From Watersipora subatra (lineage: Eukaryota; Bryozoa; Gymnolaemata; Cheilostomatida; Watersiporidae), in contig NC_088714.1 in NCBI RefSeq assembly GCF_963576615.1, positions 1,488,001 through 1,552,000 on the forward strand: a stretch of 64,000 bases of DNA, given 5' to 3'. The translations under genes and the position numbers were made by a program. Below, piece by piece: positions 58,101-64,000 of this stretch. Each line of letters begins with the position of its first letter. The stretch's first letter is position 1. The notes beneath the pieces were generated by a model. The model saw only the letters and a list, made by a program, of their open reading frames with translations. It searched no databases and had not been told where the DNA came from.

Positions 58101-61100
58101 TGTGGTAACTGTGGTTTATCTTACACCTCCCCCCCCCCCCCCCCCGAGAAAATGTCCGTCTTTTGGAGAACAATGTCACAGTTGCCACAAGTATAATCAC
58201 TATAAATCTCAATGCAGATCTAAGAGTGTGCAGATAGTCAAAGAAGAGAACGACGATTCAGATGATTCTCTTTTATGTGTCCAAATAGTTCGTAAAAACA
58301 GAAAGCTTATATCAAACATGAGGACACTTTCTGGTGAGAGTTGCAAACAGGCCAGGTTTCAGCTAGATACAGGAGTATCCTGCAATATTCTCAAGTTCAC
58401 AGATTACGCTGATCTTGGCAAACCTAAGCGCGACAACAATCGCCCTAAGCTTCATAAGTTTGATGGTTCCACGACAACAGCATTAGGTGGCTGCACTATA
58501 CAGGTAGAAGGAACAGATCTCTACTTTCTAGTTCATAAGCAACCAAATCACAGTCTTATGTCTCTAGATGCATCTTTGAAACTTGGTCTGATCTCAGTCA
58601 AAGAGGAATGGTCAATTTAGTGAGTAGTAGCAATCTGCAAGATATTCTGGGCAGTTACGAAGATGTATTCACTGGTATCGGATGCCTGCCAGGCGAGTAC
58701 AAGATTGAACTAGATGAATCTGCTGTACCACACCAGAGTCCCAATTGAAAAACTCCGCTGTCTTTGGTAAATGAGTTGAAAGAAGAATTAAACTCATACA
58801 CCAAGATAGGAATTCTTGCCCCTGTTGATTATCCAGCTGTCTGGATAAGTAACAATGTCTCTGTCCGCAAACCCAATGGTACCTTGAGTCTTCTTGGACC
58901 CTTCTAATCTCAACAAGGCCATACAGCGCAATCATTTTCCTATGCCTACCTTAGATGATGTACCCAGTGAGCTTGATGGGGCTAAAGTGTTCTCACTTTG
59001 TGACGCTAAAGACGGCTTCCTTCAGATCAAACTGATTGACCTTACCACATTCTGGACACCCTTCGGAAAATACAAGTGGTTGAGAATGCCATTTGGTTTG
59101 TCTTCGTGCCGCGTAGAATTCCAAAGACTCTCAGATGCACTTGATGGTCTCAAGGGAGTCACTGCGGTAGCAGATGATATACTCTTATTTGGGAAAGGAT
59201 CCACTCACAATGAAGCAATGCAGGACCACAACGCCAACTTCGATAGACTGCTGACAAGAGCAAGAAGAGTGAATCTGAAGCTTAGCAAAGAAAAATGTAG
59301 ATTCCACCTAGATGAGCTACCATATAATATTGGCCACATTATTACAGTTGACGGTGTAAAACCTGTTCCGAAGAAAATCAGAGTGATCAAAGACATGGAG
59401 GCATCTAGCAACAGCGATGAAGTATGTCGATTTCTGGGTCATGTAAACTATTTGGCCAAGTTCATACTCAACTGCTCAGCGGAATGTGAGATTTTGAGAT
59501 GGATGGAGTGAAAAACACTGACTTAGGGAGTAGATCAAACCAGAGCTTTCGATCGAATAAAGCGTCTTATCATAGATGCCTCCTGACTGAAGTACTTTCA
59601 AGTTAATGAACCGGTGGTCATTCAAACAGATGCAAGTACTGATGGGCTAAGAGCTGTACTCCTGCAGGACGATCAACCTGTGTGCTACAGCTTGAGAAGT
59701 TTATCGGCAAGCGAGAAGAATTACATGCCTATTGAACTTGATTTACTGGCCATAGTGTATGGAATGCAGAGGTTCGACCAGTATGTGTTCAGTAATCCAG
59801 ATGTGACAGTGCATACCGACCACAGTCCGTTGGAACAGATCTTCACAAAACCCCTAAACAGGGCACTAAAGAGGCTCCAGTTTATGCTACTGGCTCTATA
59901 AATATATCCCTGAAAGTACTCTACAAACCGCGTGTGGAGCAAGTCACTGCGGATATGCTATCAAGAGCCCTTGTTGACGAGGCAGACACAACAGGGGTAC
60001 CAGATGAACCGATCTTCATGGTTAACCAACTGAGGACCTTCATGTTGGATCTGACAGTACAAAACCCCAAGAGAGATCTCCCTGTGTGTGAAACTACATA
60101 TCAACAGAACACCAAGGATGATCTAACACTTAGCATGCTACAGTCAATGATCACATCAGGATGGCCAGCCAGGACAATAGATGTTCCGGAACCACTGAAA
60201 GAATACTATGCATTCAGAGATGAACTGGCCATGATTGACGGGGTCATTTACAAAGGTCCAAGGTTGGTTATTCCAGCTCATTCTAAATCAATGAGCTTGG
60301 ACAAACTGCATACCAGCCATCAAGGAACAGCGGCCACAGTGCGGAGAGCCAGGGCTGCAATATTCTGGCCCAAGATGTCTGAAGACATCCGTAGAAGAAC
60401 AGAGCAGTAAGTAAGTTACATGTGCTCTTGATGCTCGATGGTTCACAATTCACATCATCGGAGTTTGCTAAATTCAGCCAAGAATGGGGATTCACACACA
60501 CGACTTCTTCACTGTGAAAAGTGAAAATGCAGCAAAATCGTTTGACTACGTCAGAGAAATAAATTGATTCCAATTTACGGCAGTTCAGTGATGGCGGTGA
60601 TTAACTGTTCGTTTTTGAGCTTGTAATCACATTTCCACATATTTTGCACCTACAACACAGCAGATTAAGACATGGTGAATCTTTTGATACCAAATAACTG
60701 TAATGTGAATTTTGTTGCAAGTCAACCTTTAAGGCTTTTTGGATGCAATAAATCTGCTAACTTACCTCGAACTTCTCAAATATCTCTTAATAAATATGCA
60801 TTGAGAAACCGAAAAATATCTCTACCAATTGAAATATATTGTTTGCAATTCATCTGTGATGATATTATAGCCTGTGTCCTGCTTTGCATTTTGCTGGAGT
60901 TTCAATTTTTATTTTAGTCTAAATTTGAAAACATTTTTATTTTATATTTATATTTACTAATGCTGCATAAAAGCTCATTGAACTCATTGATATGTTTGCT
61001 ACAGTTTGCAGCCAAAACTAGCTTTTTATGTGCAATAGAAGAGGAGTTACGAGCGTCGATCAATTGTAAGATCAGATTACCGCAATGATGCTATCAAATA

Positions 61101-63460
61101 ATGTGCCAAAAATCTGTAAATAGATAAGTTATATAATAATAATAATAATAATCTATCAAATGCTACAAATATATATTCATGAAAAAGTGACATAAATGAA
61201 TCATACTCATATTACATGAAGAAACAAAAATTAACTTTTTAAAACAAAAAAATTTGCATCGCTTGCTCAGATAGCTGCATTCCGATTGTTCCTTGCAATG
61301 GAACGAACATCTTCTGGTTGTCCTATACCTTCCACAATGTCTTCTGACCTCAACTTTTTTTCTGCACTGCTGAACTAGTCGATATAAGATTCCAAATATT
61401 TTTTGGCAGAGCAAAACATTCACGCATTGCATTTAGCACAAATGCAACGCGTATAAGTTTTGTTCGCTAAACGCATCCTTTGGTCCAAAACTGTAAACAG
61501 TTTTTTATATAGATACACTTCGAAATAGCAAGACCGTCTTAAATAAGAAACTACTATTAGCCTGAGACAGTTATTAATTATTTCTATGGTGTTGCTTTTC
61601 AGGTTGTAATGGAAAAAAGCAACAAGCTTTCGACTTGGACGACGAGAGAATTGAAGGTTGATGTAAACAATTAATTATCAATACGATTTTGTGGACACTT
61701 TTCTACTGATCACTTGACATTATGGGTTCATAAAGATCAAAGATTTTCGAAGTGGCGGTCAAATGGAGGTGGCTTTCAAATATAGTGTAGCGCTCTATTT
61801 TTCAACCCTTCTCTCATAGTGGTGGTCAAATAGAGGTAGTGTGCAAATAGAGGTAGCGTTCAACTAGAGGTTTTTCGGTAATTGTTCAAGATGTACAATT
61901 TTTGGTCATTCAATAGGCAAGAGAGATGTAGAACATACCACCCAATCCTTTGACATGAGGAAGCATGTTGTCCTCTGGAACCTCCACATTATCCATCATT
62001 ATCATACCGGTGACACTGGCTCTGAGTGACATCTTCCCCTCTATCTTCGGGCACTCCAGACCTATTACATCCATAAGAAACCAATGGTCAGCTGTCATGA
62101 AGTGACGTTTAAGGAACATTAGTTGATATCATAAGTTCTGGGGTTTTAATGAGTATTCCCTCTTTTTTAGCAACAGCGGCAGCTTGAGACTGCCAGGTAA
62201 CAATGTTCTTTTAGAATACTGGTATTTCATATCAATTCTTTGAGTGTGTAGCTTAATGAGCAAATCAAGAAAAGACAAACATCTATTCTTACCTGGCATA
62301 CCCTTCTCTAATAGAAAACCTCTAATTTTGCCATCATCACGGTCTGATTTTGCCCAAATGACCAGAACATCTGCCACAGGAGAATTGGTGATCCAAGTCT
62401 TACTGCCAGACAAACTATAACATTTCTTTTGTGGGTTCCAACTGGCCTTTGTCTCCATCCCCCCTACACATAACAAATCCCTGACAAACACTTTGAATGC
62501 AAAGATTTTACTTGTTAGACGTGCACTACCAACATACTTGCTGACACTCATATCGATATCACATGGTTGTTGTCTAATCTACATATATTTGACCCTTCGA
62601 CAAGGAATCATCAATTATGTATGACTTCGTCAAACAAGCATTCAACCACTCTAGCTTACCTGGATCTGAACCATGGTTGGGTTCAGTAAGACCAAAACAT
62701 CCGACAAGTTTACCACTGGCAAGACCTGGTAAAAACTTATCCTTCTGAGCGTCACTCCCAAAAGTGTTAATAGGATGCATGACCAGTGACGATTGCACAC
62801 TCATCGCTGACCTGTCATCATAGTTTATTTTTAGTTGCATTGAGTAAATGAATAACAAACCACTCATGTTTATTTAAGTGTACGATTTCATGAAATCATA
62901 CAGATATGCAAATTTACCTGGTACCTTAATCTAGTTTATCCATTATTCCTCACCTGTAGCTACTGTCCACTCGTTCAATTTCTCTTGCTATGAGACCATA
63001 GGCAACATAACCAACTCCAGCACAGCCATAACCTAAAGTTTGATAGCATCAACAAATTTATGGAAAACTTTTATCATTACGCACAGAGTATAAATGTTAT
63101 ATTTATATTGATAAAACGTGTACAAGTAATTTGTCCAATTTACAAACCAGTAATAGTAGGACCAAGAAATCCTAAAGCTCCCATTTCCTGCAAAACTCCA
63201 TGATCAGGCTGCTCGTGTCTGTTAGCCTGCAGGATTCTCGGCATCAGCTTTTCCTGACAGTATGCCTTGACCTGGTCCCTCATTAAAATTTCTTCCTCTG
63301 TGAGTTGGCTTTCTAAATTCAACGCATCTTTCCAATCGAATTGCAAGGTAGAGGCAAACCTCTTACTAACTTTCTCAAGTGGTTGTTTTGGAGCAGCATT
63401 ACGAATGAGCAGTGCATTCCGAGCGCTACGTCCAAGTTTTGCGACACAGTTCACAAACAT
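52022..63460 (-). CDS. GCDH: Glutaryl-CoA dehydrogenase, mitochondrial, complete, 8 exons
   Basis: Exons in transcript order: 63460-63148, 63032-62954, 62811-62660, 62463-62293, 62061-61939, 55395-55204, 54241-54156, 52198-52022. They join to 430 residues (human 438). The enzyme is a matrix FAD flavoprotein that oxidises and decarboxylates glutaryl-CoA to crotonyl-CoA in lysine and tryptophan breakdown. The N-terminus (about 1-35, Arg/Lys/Ala/Leu-rich with no acids, ending KRFAST) looks like a mitochondrial presequence. Signature segments: [12 protein letters not shown] (170-181), KTWITNSP (203-210), [22 protein letters not shown] and NTYEGTHD, whose E409 is the catalytic base (Glu370 in mature human numbering). 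All junctions keep phase. Intron 5 is 6.5 kb because of inserted elements. Close acyl-CoA dehydrogenase paralogues are excluded by nearly continuous agreement with GCDH. Confidence 0.96.
52366..53450. repeat. 32-bp minisatellite, about 34 copies (GCDH intron 7)
   Basis: Unit gtctaatatcaggtacctat plus ccaatgatataa. Variants: atcagg/accagg/attagg, tatcca/tatcta, and a three-base-short form (tgatatgtct). Variant units recur in the same order several times, for example accagg-tatcta-tgatatgtct near 52670, 52730 and 52920, showing multi-unit duplication. Confidence 0.96.
54156..54241 (-). CDS. GCDH: GCDH exon 7
   Basis: Residues 344-372: [19 protein letters not shown] then NNCGK. Acceptor ttttcag, donor gtgagc, phase 0. 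Confidence 0.95.
54318..54465. repeat. Foldback with 65-nt arms and 18-nt loop (GCDH intron 6)
   Basis: Arms 54318-54382 and 54401-54465 are inverse copies with six differences in 65, most of them wobble-compatible. The 24 bp next to the loop are perfect, with two further long runs separated by single changes. It is either a small foldback transposon or the precursor of a small RNA. No coding frame. Confidence 0.95.
55204..55395 (-). CDS. GCDH: GCDH exon 6
   Basis: Residues 280-343: [20 protein letters not shown] and [20 protein letters not shown]. It is separated from exon 5 by the 6.5-kb intron that carries the Gypsy element. Donor gtatgt. Confidence 0.95.
55938..56150. mobile_element. Non-autonomous TIR element, left-terminal fragment
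   Basis: taccgtaaaatgtctaattg and the next 200 bp match the left end at 11434, including cctctatagtggcggtcaat and caaatggctcgtcagaattt. Confidence 0.7.
56583..56807 (+). other. Unidentified open frame with charged, protein-like sequence
   Basis: An open frame without a clear ATG reads [20 protein letters not shown] and then [18 protein letters not shown], followed by a donor-like gtaaat at 56760. Composition is helix-like and unusual for AT-rich intron DNA. It may be an exon remnant of a transposon or a nested gene on the strand opposite GCDH. No family recognised. Confidence 0.3.
57433..60565 (+). mobile_element. Gypsy-type retrotransposon remnant, broken, antisense in GCDH intron 5
   Basis: Domains in order: Gag-like (57433-58100, ATG 57433, interrupted by stops at about 57598 and 57634); a paired zinc-knuckle region (58098-58215; the second knuckle C-x2-C-x4-H-x4-C at 58174-58215); an aspartic protease motif DTGVS at 58366; reverse transcriptase (about 58620-59500, with WLRMPFGL and the catalytic box VADD); RNase H (59600-59900, with DAS and TDHSPLE); and the integrase zinc domain (about 60290-60400, with FWPKM). 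Directly after 60410 comes a later integrase piece ([10 protein letters not shown]), so the first catalytic part is deleted. A C16-type run at about 58127-58145 shifts the frame between the knuckles. I find no LTRs. Inactive. Confidence 0.9.
60572..60733. repeat. Dispersed repeat, second copy of 22300-22470
   Basis: Matches aattacggcag...cctttaag of the copy at 22300. It begins just after the Gypsy remnant and runs straight into the TIR-element copy at 60734. Confidence 0.75.
60734..61880. mobile_element. Non-autonomous TIR element, copy 2 (body and right end)
   Basis: The body matches 11650-12530. The right end carries repeated gtggcggtcaa / caaatagaggt motifs and closes caactagaggtttttcggta, the inverse of the left end at 11434. 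The left end is replaced by the dispersed repeat. It lies 58 bp past the GCDH exon 5 donor. Confidence 0.75.
61939..62061 (-). CDS. GCDH: GCDH exon 5
   Basis: Residues 239-279: [20 protein letters not shown] and [10 protein letters not shown]. Acceptor gtaatag, donor gtatgt. Confidence 0.95.
62293..62463 (-). CDS. GCDH: GCDH exon 4: beta domain
   Basis: Residues 182-238: [19 protein letters not shown] and [11 protein letters not shown] run of G at the acceptor makes its exact start depend on phase; 62463 fits. Confidence 0.95.
62660..62811 (-). CDS. GCDH: GCDH exon 3: flavin/substrate-site segment
   Basis: Residues 131-181: [14 protein letters not shown] and [12 protein letters not shown]. 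Donor gtaagc, phase 1. Confidence 0.95.
62954..63032 (-). CDS. GCDH: GCDH exon 2
   Basis: Residues 105-130: [19 protein letters not shown] then ERVDSSYR. Acceptor actttag, donor gtgagg, phase 2 out. It has no long frame of its own and was found by alignment and phase. Confidence 0.93.
63148..63460 (-). CDS. GCDH: GCDH exon 1: presequence and N-terminal helices
   Basis: Residues 1-104, through [17 protein letters not shown] and [10 protein letters not shown]. Donor gtttgt, a weaker site than the others, phase 1. Confidence 0.94.
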
Positions 63461-64000
63461 TTTATTTGTTTTAAAACGATAAAAGTCGTATTTTCAAAAC
63501 CTCTAAATTGTGAAAAAGTTACCAATTTCTACAATACCATGAGATGCATTCATTTTTTACAAATACATATTCTTACAAAAATCTGGCTATCTTTGCCGTT
63601 GTGTAATGGAATTGCCTTAGCGCGTATCGAGGCACAATCGCCTCTAGACCGGGTATTCGTAAGAGCGTCGCGCTACTATTATAGGCATGTATCATAGAAC
63701 TATTTAATACTATGTTTCAAAAAGAATCCATGCTATTCGCTTGGAGATAACTTGGCCTAGTCCTGTCGTCCCATAATAGACTACTCGCCCCCAAATCAAC
63801 CGGCGTACACTCGTCCAAAGTTTTAATGATAAGACAACTGTTATGTTGTCTTCTCATTAAAATACATTAAAAGGTTGGGAAGACAATAGTTTATTTAAGG
63901 TTTGCAAGTGTCAGGAACATAAGTACATTATATAGTTGTAAATACTAAAATAAAAAACACATAGATGCCAAAAAATTTTGGTTGCCATTTACCAAGCCTT
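63461..64000. other. Upstream region of GCDH
   Basis: Contains the presumed GCDH promoter and 5' UTR (minus strand). No TATA box is obvious. An 18-bp stem hairpin lies at 63821-63862. No other gene seen. Confidence 0.4.
63821..63862. repeat. 18-bp stem hairpin upstream of GCDH
   Basis: ttttaatgataagacaac pairs with gttgtcttctcattaaaa across a 6-nt loop with a single mismatch, about 360 bp upstream of the GCDH start codon. Confidence 0.85.

Noticed and set aside
63590..63690. tRNA-like sequence
   Set aside because: GC-richer segment, but I could not form a cloverleaf with proper D and T arms.

Overview
The window is nuclear DNA from an invertebrate animal. It holds three intron-rich, recognisable animal genes with canonical GT-AG introns, set in AT-rich DNA full of minisatellites and short inverted-repeat transposons. 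Nothing in the sequence fixes the phylum. The retroelement and MITE types would fit a marine or spiralian invertebrate, but that is inference.

Region 1 (1-8191) has no host gene I can support. It carries a possible ruined LTR element, a perfect-period 81-bp duplication, two short tandem arrays and a MITE whose ends carry GACGTCA. Region 2 (8192-39738, plus strand) is one complete mixed-lineage kinase gene (MLK/MAP3K9-11/21, slipper family). Thirteen coding exons join in consistent phase to give 1124 residues: SH3, kinase, coiled coil, CRIB, a hydrophobic segment encoded by a 54-bp exon, and a long Ser/Arg/Pro-rich tail. Its introns hold a piggyBac-type MITE, a tandem pair of MITEs, a 782-bp foldback element, a Tc1/mariner-pogo type element and at least nine minisatellites, the largest about 53 copies of 26 bp.

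Region 3 (39739-49949) is intergenic: a MITE, a stretch of coding-like sequence of unknown origin, two sharp hairpins and a decayed LINE reverse transcriptase on the minus strand. Region 4 (49950-63460) has two complete genes facing each other tail to tail, 302 bp apart. The first is an acyl-CoA-binding ankyrin protein like ACBD6 (plus strand, 3 coding exons, 265 aa). The second is mitochondrial glutaryl-CoA dehydrogenase (GCDH, minus strand, 8 exons, 430 aa). GCDH intron 5 holds a broken Gypsy-type retrotransposon in antisense orientation and two copies of a TIR element. Intron 6 holds a 65-nt-arm foldback, and intron 7 about 34 copies of a 32-bp repeat. The last 540 bp lie upstream of GCDH.

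The kinase acts in Rac/Cdc42-to-JNK signalling. ACBD6 and GCDH both handle acyl-CoA, but their neighbourhood is probably chance. No operon, CRISPR array or bacterial-type system is present. The most unusual items are the DLG motif in place of DFG in the kinase, the coding pentapeptide repeat beside its SH3 domain, the membrane-like 54-bp exon followed by an open 42-bp repeat, the array of 13 GTAAGT motifs, and the large foldbacks. All exon joins were made by eye from splice signals, reading frame and family resemblance. No transcript or database search was available.
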